Assembly: GCA_030549775.1 (NCBI GenBank)
Contig: CM060180.1
Span: forward strand, 35,375,090 to 35,439,089
Direction: 5' to 3'
Origin: Tamarix chinensis
Taxonomy: Eukaryota; Streptophyta; Magnoliopsida; Caryophyllales; Tamaricaceae
Length of the DNA: 64,000 nt
In this document: positions 1 to 12,290 of the stretch, piece after piece
How the letters are laid out: each line of letters begins with the position of its first letter
Position numbering within the stretch: position 1 is the first letter of the stretch
The notes under the pieces: model-generated
The model's input: only the letters and a program-made list of their open reading frames with translations
Databases searched by the model: none
Told to the model about the DNA's origin: nothing
Made by a program: the position numbers and the translations under genes

Positions 1-1394
1 ATTTAATTTTTGGGTCAGGAGAGTCACTTGGTCATTAGTTTTACAGGGTCCACTTGATCGACCACACATGTTTTTTCTTGTAACCCCTAATCCAAGACCC
101 TTGTATCTTCCTGGGTGTTTTTCAATTCATGTTACTTGTGACACAATTTTATATTGATCTAAACCCTTAATATAATATGATGTTTCAAGTTCATCCTATA
201 ATATATGCAATTTAGAATATAGGAATAAACATAATATAATAGTTTTCTTTATGAAAACTAACTACAGTTAGGGTTAGCTTCAAACTTATAGTTCTTTTGG
301 CAACGTCTCGTACGTCTTTATTAAGATATCCATCTTTTTTTGCTCCAACTTTCTTCCGTGATGTATCACTATTGATAAATGAGGTATATGGATCCTTGTC
401 TTGGGCTATGAGTTGTAATTTTAAAATACACACTTATATTAGCAACATGATTATAACATTTTCTAAATTAAGATATAAACACATTAATAAAAATGTCATA
501 CCAACTCTTCTTCAAGGCTTGCATAGCTTTTCGAGCCATAATATGGTAGTAAATATTCTACTTAGCAATTTCTTTAATTTTAGTACTTTTCTCCTATATT
601 AAAAGCCAAAATATATGCTCAAAGTTATTTGAATATCATTGTAATATTCTTAATAAAAAAAGCATAACTGTTATGCAACAAATACCTTGAACTCTTCTGA
701 AAGACGATATGCAATAAACTGGTCCTAATTATCTTGATCAATGAAACTATAACACTTAGGGGTCCTTGTGCATAAAGCACCATCCTTCTTTCTATACATT
801 TTTTATTTGCCAAGTATGCCCTAAATATTCTTAGACATTCACCATAATATCTATGAAGCCACTTCTTCCTCACCTTTGGGATGATGAACACTCTCTATAA
901 AATAAGATATAAATATGTATATCAATTTTTATGTATTAAAATTAATAACATGTGACATCTAAAAATTAACAAACAAAACATAACATTTACCGTGACTTCT
1001 TACTAAATATGTTCCTTGTGACCTTTTAGAATATGCTTCCAATTTTTGTAAGAGATAGGAGCACGGTTACGAGTGAAGATTAAATGTATGTGAGAAACAT
1101 ATCCTTATAATTGCCGATAGGAAGATTATAAGTATTCCATCTCAACTCTGCTTGTTCTCCTGTATTTCTCATGTCAATGATTATTCTTATCACAATAGGT
1201 CCTCTCTTCCTTTATTTATTACTAGAGTCCCTATCAACTGTTTTCTTTGTCTTATCTCTGCGAAATTTGAATATATAAATTAGTACAAACAAGGATATGA
1301 ATAAATATATACATAATAACGTGTTAAGAAAACATATCATATGTAATAATGATATGAAAAGCACATTAATATGATGTTTCTTTAGTGTATACAA
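1..1394 (-). pseudogene. CACTA second-gene (Transposase_24, Ptta/En/Spm-type) remnant, partial
   Basis: Minus-strand translation of 625-891 gives VRKKWLHRYYGECLRIFRAY, typical of plant En/Spm Transposase_24 proteins, in which a conserved KW...WR..K block is followed by intron-separated exons. The reading is broken by stops and frameshifts. The region aligns by eye, base for base with moderate divergence, to 58690-59948, where the first exon starts with a clear Met and the second exon repeats the same KKWL..H.GE.LR.FR.YLA block. Position downstream of TNP2 on the same strand is the usual CACTA two-gene layout. In En/Spm-like systems this second protein binds subterminal repeats; that role is inferred here. 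The 3' end of the gene is off the left edge. Confidence 0.65.
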
Positions 1395-1459
1395 TATAAG
1401 AAGTTAAAATAACAAGCTCACTCTAAAAACATGTTAGATTGTTATTACCCTCATCACCT

Positions 1460-4400
1460 TCTTTTCCTTCTCTTTTTCTTCCCTCCTTTTGGATTGGTTT
1501 CATGATTTAATACATATATTACTTCATAATGATCATCCCTCCTAATCAATGTCATTCTTATCATTATTCCATGATTGAGTTGCTTGCATAGATTCGACAT
1601 ACTCTTTCTCGCAATTGGCATTATTTTCATCATCACATTCATTTGTAGTTCTTTTCTTTGTAGCTAAAACCACATACCATTTTTTATTAATAGAACATGT
1701 GATAAAGAAAACTTTTGTTACTTGTGGTGCCAAGATGAATGGGTGTTTTTTATATCCTATCCTATTGAGATCTACTAATGCGAACCCCTGTCATATCTAA
1801 CCCCATGACTATTATCAAGCCATCTGCACCCATCTTCTTCGATTTTTTTTGCATGCTGAGACTTAGAAATACCAAGAGCTCTAGAATTGGACAAGTAAAT
1901 GTTGACAAATTTAATTGCCTCTTCTATAAGGTAGCTATAACACCTTAGTTTTTTAAGACTTAAAAATTTTATTTTTAAGATCATGAAAGCTAAAATAATA
2001 AAATGAAGAGTGTTACCGCCATACTTTGTACAAATTTGGTTTCCTCTACCATTCTTATACCAAGTGTTAAGGCTAAAATCAGTACTCCGCTTACAATTAA
2101 TAACATGATTACAAGAAACATAATAGAGAAGAAAACATATAAGAATTATGCTATATAAAAGCAACATTAGTGATTACAAAGCTCAAAAGAGAGAAAGAAT
2201 AGGAGGACACAAGAGTCCAACTACAACTGAAATCAAATATACCCAAAAGACAACAAATAAGCCTAGACTCTCAATCCAAACTACTAGCTTTCTACCTAAC
2301 TTGTAAACTGACTTGCAAATACCATTGCCCATTAAATAGGTAGGGGCCTATAAAAGGAACCCTTCAATACAATAGCACTGAGAAATTCTCTATACTAAAC
2401 TAAAATAAAAACCCAACATGGGACATATCCAAGGCATCACAATAACACATGGGATAAAACATCCAAATGTACATATATCAACTACGATATAATAATCATT
2501 CATATAACTACATACCACTAAGGCCATATACTATTCATACTCATTCATCTGGGATGAACTGAAACTTACCAACTGAACATCGAAGAAATGCTATTTTAAG
2601 TATAATTAAAAACAACGTCAACCTTAGACCCAAGATAATATCACATATCTCATTATCAATACTAATAAATCTCACAACACAGGTAGGATCACAAGCACAA
2701 TCAAATAATAATCTATAGAATCACAAGTAGGCACGAAGCCTGCTACCAAAACATAGGTAGGTACTAAAGCTCCTACCAAACCACAAGTAGGTACAAATGC
2801 TACTATCAAACCACACGTAGACACAAATGATACTACTAACTAATCTATTAATCTAATAATCCAATAATCCAATAATCAAATAATTCATCAATCAATTTTA
2901 TTTTTATTTACTCAAGGGGAGATTATTCAACTTGGATACACTAAGGTAATCTAATAATACCAGAGCACCAAGACAACACAATATCCTACCGACTATTAAC
3001 CTAAGGATGTAAATGTACCCTAATCGCACTGGCACATGAAGGCAACACAGTAGCTTATCGACAAGGACACTTAATCCACAAGTATGCATACCCCCTATCA
3101 ATCCACAAAACTAAATAGAGTAAGACATAGGGCTTGGTTGGGGCACTAAGACACACCAGTAAAAATCAAGAATCAATCGTAGGCTAAACGAAGTTTTTAG
3201 GGTGGCGATTCTTTGAGTTCTTTTATTTTAAGCATTAGTACTTTGTTAAGGTGACCACGAAATCACATATAAATCACATATACCCAATTTAAATATTTAA
3301 TTCATTATACTCATTTCTAATTATTCTGAGAAAACCATAAACAAGATTATTAACAAGGTCAATCATAAAAATATACTAAGGTTATCCTAGACTTAATTAA
3401 GTAGAAAATGAACAAATGAACCTAAGATCAAAATTACCAAATTAACATCCTCTGTAATTACTAAATCTAGTTCATTTATAGGCTTATCATAAAAGGCTAA
3501 AATATAATAATTAAATTAATTTATCACGTCGTTAAAATATCAAATAAGCCAAATAACTAAATTGCCCTTATTCAAGATGTTGTAAACAAAACCCTAACAT
3601 GCATATATAATACATTCATGATCATATAATCTCATGCTCAACAACATATAATATACATTGGACTTGCTTGTTAGTAAAAATATAATATCACAAGTAAAAT
3701 GATCAAATTGCCCATAGGGTATACGTTTATAGCTATTATTCCATAAATTTATCTAATTGTACTCACCCTATTCTTTTCAATGTATATATCATACATAATC
3801 ATAAAAAAAAATATTATACTTTTGCACTTGAAATATTTTACATATGATAATATGCTCTTTTTACCGATTTTCATGATACAATAATCAATACATAATTATA
3901 AGATAACGAATCATGCTTAACATATTTCATATAAAAAACCCTAATGCGATATCAACATTTTAGGGGAGTATAAAAATGAAAAAGTAGTGGTATCCTACTA
4001 AATACTACAAGATCTCGCTAATTAAACTTTTGTACCTAAAAATAATACCAAAATTACCAACTTAATATTTAAAAAATAAAATAATAATTATAATAATACA
4101 ATATTTATTTTCTGAAATTACCAAAATATTCTTACATTTAAAATTGGCAACAAAAATTTTAAAGAAAAACTTCTCACGCTGCATGCACAGTGTGAGCCAT
4201 GCACGAAGAAAGGGTTATTGGGTGAGGGGGTTGTTTGGTTTGGATGAGAAAGACGGGTGAGGCAAGGGTGGCAGAAATGGTGGTGATGGTTGGAGTTGTC
4301 AGGGGTCGACAGTGGTAGAGGTGGCTAAGGAAGGGAGGCACGACTAGTCAATGTGGCTAGAAAGGTGGCGATGGCATGAGTTAGCTTAGTTGGGATGGTG

Positions 4401-7400
4401 GCTACAAGCAAGGTGGTGTAGGAGGTTATTTGGCGCTATAGGGGAAGGGTGATGGAAGCTAGTGGCTATAAAGGGAGGTGAAGTAGGAAGGGGTGGCTAT
4501 GGCGTAATGTGATAACATAATGGGGGTGCAATGATAAAAAAATGTCCTTGCTCAGGGGAAGGTTACTTGAGGAGGTGTCGCGGGTAGGTGCAGGGACCGA
4601 TAAAAATTACCGTAGGGAAGAAGAAGAAGAAAAACAGGGGTGGCAGGGGAGAAGGAAGAAAAAGAAAAGCAGGAGAAGAAGGGAAGAAGATATTGAAGGT
4701 GGTTTTGTTGGGATGGTGGTAGTGAGGAAAGGAGAAAGGAGGAGGTTGGTGGTGGTGTTGGCGATGCACGACGTGGTTGTGTTTGGTTGAGGAAGAATAG
4801 AGGGTGGTTTGGTTATGGCAAGTTAGACGGTGGGGGATCAAACAAGGTAAAGCAATGGAACAAAGGAAGGTTGTTGGGCTTGCTGTGGTAGTGAAAGTAA
4901 ATAGAGTTAAGAGGAGGAGCTAGGTGTGGTTCTATGATGGTGAACCCAAACGGAGCAAAGAAGGGAGCAGGGGGAGCTACGAGGCTGCGGAAATCTGGCA
5001 TGAGTGGTGATGGGTTTCAAATCAAAGAAGATGGAGAGGGAAGAAGGCTAGTCATGTTGCATGAAAAAACCAAACATAACCGAGAGAGATAGACAACAGG
5101 GGAAGCAGTAAGGTTGTGATGGGGAAAGATTATGGTGGAAGGTGGAAGTTGAAATACACAAGGTAAGGGGTGATGAGTTTGGTTAAGAGAGGAAGGGGTG
5201 TTGTGTGTGTATGTATATATTTACATGTAGATGGGGATGAGGGAGGTGATTTTGAATGGTGAGATGTTGGTGATAGAGCATAGGTTGGTAGACAAAGGTA
5301 GAGTGATGGGGATGATCGAGAGGAATGATTCGACAGGTGAGGGGTATGGAAGTGTCGTGTGAGGTAAGGAGAAGACAAAGAAAGTGGTCGGGGTAGAAAC
5401 ATAGGGGCACACAAAACAGTAAATTAGGGTGGTAAAAATGGTAGGGTAGAGTAGGGATATTTTGTTTTAGTTTTAGGTTTAGTTTGGATAGATTAGGGTA
5501 TCGGGTAAAAATATATCGGGTAAAAATAATTAGGTTTAGGGTAAGTTTAGCAAAAAGAAAAGAGGTAAAATAATCAAAAAAATATTTAAGAGAATATTTG
5601 GATTACGGATTAAAGGTTATTAATAAAATAATTAGGCTAAGTTTTAAGGGTTAGTTTTGAATAAAATGGGTTTTGAATAAAATGGTTAAGTACCCATAAA
5701 TAATGGTTACAAATTTTTGGGGTGTTACAGTAACTCTCAACAATGCATCCTTCAAATCGATATTGATTATTCACGTAGCCCTTTATCAACTTTATAACTA
5801 TTTAAAGGAGTACACCTAGTACCCATGAATAAGCCATAACATTTTTACTTCATAAACCAAGTGAATGGTTAGATGCATCATAATATCAAAGAATAAGGGA
5901 TGAAAGTACATTTCAAGCTGGCACATAATCATCACAATCCCTCTTTGTAAGGTATCCAAACTATCAGGATGTATGATTTTAGAGCAGAGTGCATTAAAGA
6001 ACCAACAAAGCCTAGTGATAGCCATTTAAACACATTTAGCGAAATTCCACATATAGCTATTGGCATTAAATGTTGCATAAAAATATGACAATCATGAGAA
6101 TTTATGTTAATTAGTTTCAGCTCTTTCATCAACACTAACCTTCTAACATTTGAAGAATACACTTTTGGAACCTTGATAGTATTAAAGAATTCACAAATTA
6201 TAATTTTCTCCTTTCTAGAGAGAGTATAGAAAGCCGATGGTAAATATGTTCTTCTTCCATTATCTCATGCTGCTAGTTCATGATTAATGCCCATTTCTTC
6301 CATATCCAAGAGAGAATTGATGCCATCTTTAGTCTTTCATTGAACAGTAAATAATGTACCAACAAGGCTATCACATATATTTTTTCTTAATATGCATCAC
6401 AACAAGGGTATGCCTCACGTATAGAGATTCCCAATATAAAATGTTGAAGAATATAGACATCTTTTTCCACTCAACTAAAGAACACTTATCTTTATTCTTC
6501 TTTCCAAACTGCACCTTCAAATGTTTCATCCTTAAATACACTTGTCCACCCGTCAACCGGATTGGTGCGTGTCCTTCTTCCATGAAGCCTTTGAAAGCAT
6601 TTATTTGCCTATGATAATGATGATCATTCAGTAAAAATCTATGATGCTTGAGAAAAAAGTCTTCTAGTCATGCATTAACTAAAAAATTGAAATATTCTCC
6701 TCGCATATCATGCATGCATAATGACCTTTTCTACTATAACATGATAAGTTGCCATATGCCAAAAATTTGCTTATAGTGCAGAATAACATTGTTATTAAAG
6801 TGAAATTTTCTTTTACCATATGCATCAAATACTTCAATACCCATGTCCCATAAGAATTTCAAATCATCAATCAAATGCCCCAAATAAACATCAATATCAT
6901 TCCCTAGTTGGTTTGGCCCTGAAATGAGTAAAGATAATATTATATATTTGTGTTTCATATAGAACTATGATGGTAGATTGTATATAATCAAAATCACTGG
7001 CCATATACTGTATATTCCTTGAATGTACATATTCATACCATGCGTATAAAGTGCAAAACACATGTTTCTTGGCTCTTCGCTAAATTTAGGAAACAAACCA
7101 TCAATCATCATCTATTATAAAGAGTCCGATGAATGTCTCAGAAGCTTGTCATCTATCTTCTCATCAGCATGTCTTCTCAAGTTCTTCATATCTTAGACAT
7201 AGTTAAAAATACCCTTAAATCTTGGTATTATAAGAAAATACTAGAACACCTTAGTTGACACCTTATTCTTCTTATATCACGGTGTTTTGCATTCATGATT
7301 AGGAAAATTATCTAAAAATTCATATTCAGTGCAAAATAATATACAATCATTAGGGATTGCATGAATCTTCTCATAACTTATACCTATAAATGAAAGGATC

Positions 7401-7942
7401 TTCTTCACTTTATAGGTATGATCAAGTAATATTTTATCATCAGGAAACATATCTTTCACAAGTGTTAATAATTCCATGAAACTCTTATCACTTCATCCAT
7501 TACATACTTTTAAGTTGTACAACCTTAAAGTAGAGAATAATTAAGTAAAATTTTTACAGTCACTGTACAAAGGTTATTTCAAATCACTTAATAACTAATA
7601 GAATTTTTTTGGATAATCCCAAACACTTTCCTCAACCTTTCAAGTCATCTCCTCTGACAAACCACCTTGATTGTTATCAAATGATCCACTACTTTCCCTC
7701 CTACCTTCCTCATTATCATATCCAGGCTTTATCTCACCATGCTACATCCAATGAGTGTAACTTGTATCAATTCTATATACAAATAAATTATCTCTAAAAT
7801 CATTAACATTGACACGTTGAATATAAGCCCAGTTCAAATAAGGACGAACTATTTTACTAGGGTCCCAAGCATGTTCTATTACATACTTGATAAAAAATTC
7901 AACTCCTTTATCATATTCTCTAGACAAAAAACTTGCAGACAT
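1460..7942 (-). pseudogene. TNP2-type CACTA transposase pseudogene, split by a solo LTR
   Basis: Minus-strand pieces in order match a TNP2 transposase. 7942-7742 is the N-terminal transposase-associated domain (LSREYDKGVEFFIKYV, ending IDTSYTHWM). 7477-7277 holds LLTLVKDMFPDDKILLDHTY and KIHAIPNDCILF. 6958-6734 holds ILSLLISGPNQLGNDIDVYL. 6583-6371 holds GQVYLRMKHLKVQFGKK and SLYVRHTLVVMHIKK. 6162-5816 holds SHDCHIFMQHLMPIAICG and CQLEMYFHPLFFDIMMHL. Beyond the LTR, 1900-1690 continues with the C-terminal block NRIGYKKHPFILAPQ..KVFF. Numerous stops and frameshifts separate the pieces. TNP2 is the DDE-type transposase that cuts CACTA ends in the nucleus; this copy cannot be translated as a whole. 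The exon joins are not resolved. Confidence 0.85.
1936..5729 (-). mobile_element. Solo LTR, about 3.8 kb (LTR family A), inserted in the CACTA TNP2 gene
   Basis: The segment starts TATAACACC (one change from TG) and ends GGGGTGTTACA, giving imperfect TG..CA ends with short inverted repeats TGTAACACC. It is flanked by GTAGC (1931-1935) and GTAAC (5730-5734), a 5-bp target duplication with one mismatch. No gag or pol reading frame is visible, so it is best read as a solo LTR. Read on the minus strand it has an AT-rich start, then a C-rich stretch (about 5450 to 4200), then a long AT-rich tail. That is the same plan as the 5.0 kb LTR at 41588-46586. The unusual length recalls Tat/Ogre-lineage Ty3 elements; that placement is inference. 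Confidence 0.75.
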
Positions 7943-9820
7943 CCATTTTTAATCTATAGTTTTCTAATCTATATATATCCCATAAAAAAATAATTATTAC
8001 AAATCAATTCACTTCTCCAAACTTATTAATTCACATATTGCTCATGCTTAGAAAGAATTCATATTTGTATAATGTATCATTCTATTTTGTTTCTATCTAT
8101 ATAAACAATTTCAACACGGTTTCCTATCCCTTACCAATTCACAAATCGCTCTTGGTTAGAATGAATCCATATTTCTATAACGTATCATGCTATTCTGTTG
8201 CTATATATACAAACCATTCCAACAAAGGAATAAGAATATACGAGTACACAAATTGTTCTTGGTTAGAAAGATTTTATATGTATATATATATCAAATATTT
8301 ATACAAGGATTGTAAATTTAGAAGTAAATATATATTACGCATTTAAAACAAACCAAATAACTAAGAAGAACCTAAGGCAATATCGTCAATATATACATCA
8401 AAAGGATGTTGTAACCCAAATACCTTACTAAGAACACCCCTAATCATCCTGTGAAATCCATCGGTATCCTTGCCTAGGCCGATTAGAACCCGTCACTCTT
8501 AGAGTCTACTTATCTCAATATGTCATATGCTCTCTTACATCATCAATGGAGAGTCTAGTGATAGATACTTTAGGGTAACCATGGTGGATACTTGACGGTA
8601 AGCTATGATGAAACCTCCATCCGCCATCTATCACTATCAACTCTCTAGTTACCTTATCATAATTCCTCGGAAACATGCCACCCTAAAAAAACTCAGGCGT
8701 GGAGCATCAGTATGGTGGACAAAAAATGTAAATAACTAGCTAAAACTCTTGACCATAGCTCCATCTGAGACAGTATCAACAATAAGTGATATGATTTGAA
8801 ATGGAATGGATCAAAGTACGACATGCTCACGAACAAGCAACCTACCTCCTCGTATAACCATAGCCCATGACCCCAAAAATCCACATTAGGTGCCATGTAC
8901 AAATATGGTGGAGGTATGTAAATAATAGGTAAGTGCGACATCTCGTTACCTATAAAATAGAACAACCACTAAATCATGTCATTAATATTGTTGTCTGACT
9001 CTTTTAAATTATAAAGTATATAAATTCTATAACCTAATTAATCATAAATATACATTATAATATCCTAACAAAATATTATGTTAAGCTAACAACATACCCA
9101 CATGCATAAATAAGCTATCAACCATGAAATTAATTAATTTATATCAACAACAAATTATCAGAGGCAAATGCACACCATACAAGTAGTAACTTTTTATTAA
9201 CAAGAAATGAAATAAATTACGTAATATTTTTCAGTAACATAATATTCCAACATGTATATATTTATAGTTTTTTTTAAATATCAAAGATATCAACCTATAG
9301 CCTTATATGTTTATAAAAGGAGAGACCCAACTTATAGCTAAAAAGTATAACAATATAGCATCAGAGGCAGACATGTTTCATAAAAACAAGACACATGCAA
9401 TACCAACTAAATACCATGCATGCATATATTTATAATGAAAGAAAAAAAATTATACCTAGTTGAATATAAAAATCACACAAGGTGGAAAAAATAAGAACCG
9501 TTGGCGCCGAAGCAAGAAAAGGAAGGACTATAGGAGATAGGGAGCACAAATTTATAGTGGAATCAACCCTAGCCGAGAGCATGGCACAAAAATCGACAAT
9601 GACGATGAGAGGAGAAGATCAATTGTCGATAGGCACAAGTGAGGCACGACGGTCATCGACAAGCGAAAGAAGGACAACCATTGACAAACAAAACGAAGAG
9701 GAATAATGAGAGTAAGAGGAAATCAAAATTCTGAAACAAACATAATGAAAAAAAGAAGAAGGAAAAGATGGTAAATATAATGTTAATGATTTAATAATGA
9801 TTATAAATATAACTACTATT
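7943..9820. other. 5' part of the CACTA element, no supported gene
   Basis: This stretch lies between the TNP2 start and the CACTA terminus. A 90-codon minus-strand open frame (8693-8965) and a 74-codon plus-strand frame (9482-9706) occur; neither resembles a known family. The sequence around 8380-8965 is somewhat less AT-rich and may be an unrecognised upstream exon of the element. Confidence 0.4.
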
Positions 9821-10434
9821 AAAACATGTGCACTTTTTTTTAATAACCGTTATATTTATAACTATTATCAAAGTAAGGGCAATATTTTTTTCCCTTTATT
9901 CTATTAACAGTTAATGTATAGAATTATTATTAAAAGTTGTTTCGTATTTCCGTAACTAAATTTTTATGTTTTTATTAACGGTTTCGTTCAAACCATCGTT
10001 TATGTTCTATTATTAATCGACGGTTCTATAGTAGTATATATATGAGTTGACTCCAAAAGCCTTCTATATTAATTGGTGAGAAACCACCAACACCAATTGG
10101 ATTGTAGTACACAAATCTTTATTCCGCAGATTCCCCACTTCCATGCCCCCAAAATTTGTTAGGCCTTTCTATCATCTCCCACGGTCCCACCTAATAAATA
10201 AGGTGGAGTTTCCTCCTCCGTGAATCACATCCACTCCCACCATAAAAACCACCTAAAAAAATTCCTTCAATCTTCTCGGCTACGCCCTTTGGCATTTTAA
10301 TTGAACAAAGACACGTAATAAATTGGGAGGTTGGTAAAGACTGACTTTAGGAGAGTGATGATCTGTCCACCCAAGGAAAGGAAAGAGCATGCTAGCTAGC
10401 TGCCCACTCTAGCTTTTTCATTTCTCTCTACTAC

Positions 10435-10574
10435 TTTGGAACCAAAAAGCGAAATCCCTCGCCCTCAGGACCCCCAACCTGTCCCGACAGCCTGGTTGAA
10501 GGAGTTAAATTACGGTATTCAGCGGTCAGGGAGCAGGTGCCCACCCCTGTGGTGCTCACAAGGAGTCACCCCCA
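10435..10574 (-). mobile_element. SINE copy 2, 5'-truncated, minus orientation
   Basis: It is flanked by a perfect 16-bp direct repeat CATTTCTCTCTACTAC at 10419-10434 and 10575-10590. Read on the minus strand, its body and 3' end align with the last 140 bp of the SINE at 14564-14813, including GGTTGGGGGYCCTGRGGCGA and GATTTCGCYTTTTGGT. The tRNA-like head with box B, present in the other copy, is missing, consistent with 5' truncation on insertion. Confidence 0.8.
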
Positions 10575-10992
10575 CATTTCTCTCTACTACCAAGTTCCAC
10601 AAAGTTGCTCTTCATGGTGTTCTTCCCACCGGCCGGCATTCCATTCCGAGGTAGGGATGGCAATGGGTCGGGTCTGGACCGGGTCTAGCCATATCCAAAC
10701 CCGGACTCGTTTATATTATCTAGACCCAGACCCGATCCAGACTCGTCGGGTCTTAAAAGTTCAGACCCAGATCTAGATCCATCGGGTCTAGCGGGTAAAT
10801 GAGTTCTAAACGGGTCCTAAATGGGTTCGGTTATTTTTTTAAAAAATAATTAATAATCTATGCTAATACAAATATATTTATGTTTTATATAACTTAATAC
10901 GTATTTTTTTGTTAAAAAAATCATCTAAGTGAAAAAATAAATATATTAAAATAGTTATATTAACTTTTCAAATGGTGTTTTAATGCTTTTAG

Positions 10993-11466
10993 TAGGGATG
11001 TAAATGGGGCGGGTATACCCATATCCGTATCCGATAAGAAAATTCGTACCCGTACCCGAATTCATATCCGCTAACATATCCATATTCATATCCGTTGGAT
11101 ATCCGTTACTCGACGGATTATTCGTTTACCCGTTAATGGATATTATCCAATAGATAAATCCATCACCCGACAAATCAACCTATTTAGAGTTAAGCTAAAT
11201 GATAATTCTAACTTTAATTTATATTATATTTATTTTAAAATTAAGGTAAAAAGGTAATTATATATCGGGTAAATGGGTATGGTATGGATACGGGTATGGT
11301 TACGGGTACGGGTATGGATATCCTATACGGCTATACCCGTATCCGTACTCGAACCCGACGGGTATTTTTTTTCCATCATCTATATCTGTATCCATATTCG
11401 TTTATCCATATCCGTTGGACAAAATTTGTCGGGTTTTGGGTAAAATCCACCCCGTTTATATCCCTA
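10993..11466. mobile_element. Non-autonomous hAT element nested in the 10652-11681 hAT
   Basis: It begins TAGGGATGTAAATGGGGC and ends with the inverse, CCCCGTTTATATCCCTA. It is flanked by GCTTTTAG (10985-10992) and ACTTTTAG (11467-11474), an 8-bp duplication with one mismatch. The subterminal parts are dense in GGGTATNCCCATACCCGT-type inverted repeats. It is the same sub-family as the element at 14329-15202, sharing the internal TTTAGAGTTAAG segment. Confidence 0.9.
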
Positions 11467-11605
11467 ACTTTTAGAATACAATGTTATACATATTGTTTAT
11501 AAAGTAAGTATACAAAAATAAAATTTTAAAAAAATGAATAAGGAGCTTATATAAGATTAAGACAATAATGACAAACATAATATTAGTATGTATTTATATA
11601 TGTAT

Positions 11606-11632
11606 ACGCGCGCGCGCACACACACACACATA
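11606..11632. repeat. Microsatellite (GC)n(AC)n
   Basis: An alternating CGCGCG then CACACA run inside the outer hAT element, about 26 bp long. Confidence 0.9.
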
Positions 11633-12290
11633 TGTATATTAAATGGGTCTGGGTCGGGTCCGAGACCCATTTTCATTTCTATTCCGAGGTACATAAAAAG
11701 AACTATCCGTACTTGACCTTTGATTTCCAAATATAGCTCCACTGTTGCAACCGGTCATCAACCAATTGAACTCCAATGAGTTCGCTCCTGTGGAAGTAGA
11801 CACAGTGACCCGATACCACTTGAAACATTAATCATAGCGCACATTTGAAGCGTAACAAAATGATCCCTATTCACCTGACAAAAGAAAATAGTACGCATCA
11901 TCAGCGTATTGATCAAGACGACGAATGAATGAATCTCCCTGCTCGTACCATTCCACAAACCCATCTTTACAGCCTTCTGAAAGATCAAATTCAACACCTC
12001 TCCAATAATATTGAACACGAACGAGGACAACGGATCTCCCTGTTGAAGTCGCTTCCCTACCCTAAAAAGCTTTGTTGGTGATATGTCCACAAGAACTGAT
12101 GGCTCTGTCGTGCCAATACAAGATCTCATCCATAGTATATCCATTTGTTCGGAAATCCAAATTCCTGCATAGCCCAATCCAGAACCCCCCCTCCCGGTGC
12201 AATTCACACTATCGTATGCCTCGTTGGAAATATGTGTGGTCTTATGTGTAGAATAAGTGGCATTCACCTTTTGGACTATTCCTATTGAAC

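Larger units (their letters stand above)
1..10036 (-). mobile_element. CACTA (En/Spm) DNA transposon, degraded, left end outside window
   Basis: On the minus strand the order is: a terminus near 10036, subterminal repeats, a TNP2-type transposase gene (7942 down to about 1460) and a Transposase_24-type gene (about 1394 to beyond the window edge). The right edge reads CTATAGTAGTA, the expected complement of a CACTA-type start with its last base altered. Just inside it (about 9820-10036) are decayed TTAATAACCGTTA motifs, the subterminal repeat seen more cleanly in the CACTA elements at 53.7 and 61.4 kb. Both genes carry many stops, so the copy is not autonomous. The other terminus lies left of the window. 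A 3.8 kb LTR (1936-5729) is inserted in the middle. Confidence 0.8.
10652..11681. mobile_element. Non-autonomous hAT element (outer), 8-bp TSD
   Basis: Termini are TAGGGATGGCAATGGGTC and, inverted, TAGAAATGAAAATGGGTC. The flanks are TTCCGAGG at 10644-10651 and 11682-11689, a perfect 8-bp duplication, which is diagnostic of hAT. The ends are built of GGGTCNGGTCT-type repeats facing each other, with an AT-rich centre. No transposase is encoded. A second hAT (10993-11466) and a (GC/AC)n microsatellite (about 11606-11630) lie inside it. It interrupts the L1 remnant. Confidence 0.9.
10060..12290 (-). pseudogene. L1-type LINE ORF2 remnant, broken by a SINE and nested hATs
   Basis: Minus-strand 12267-11758 translates with an L1 reverse-transcriptase signature: AYDSVN, then SPTKLFRVGKRLQQGDPLSS and FNIIGEVLNLIFQKAVKMGL. 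The catalytic FADD box region (about 11890) is decayed. Past the hAT insertion the same strand continues near 10320-10260 with IKMPKGVAEKIEGIF and RKLHL, the region after the polymerase domain in plant L1 proteins. The insertions at 10435-10574 and 10652-11681 both fall inside it. Many stops show it is long dead. The 5' half of ORF2, ORF1 and a poly(A) tail are not seen. Confidence 0.75.

Noticed and set aside
4542..5414. Charged or Pro/His-rich frames of 60-94 codons
   Set aside because: They lie in the purine/pyrimidine-biased part of a solo LTR and have no family resemblance.
9482..9706. 74-codon charged frame
   Set aside because: Low-complexity frame in a CACTA leader region; no family.
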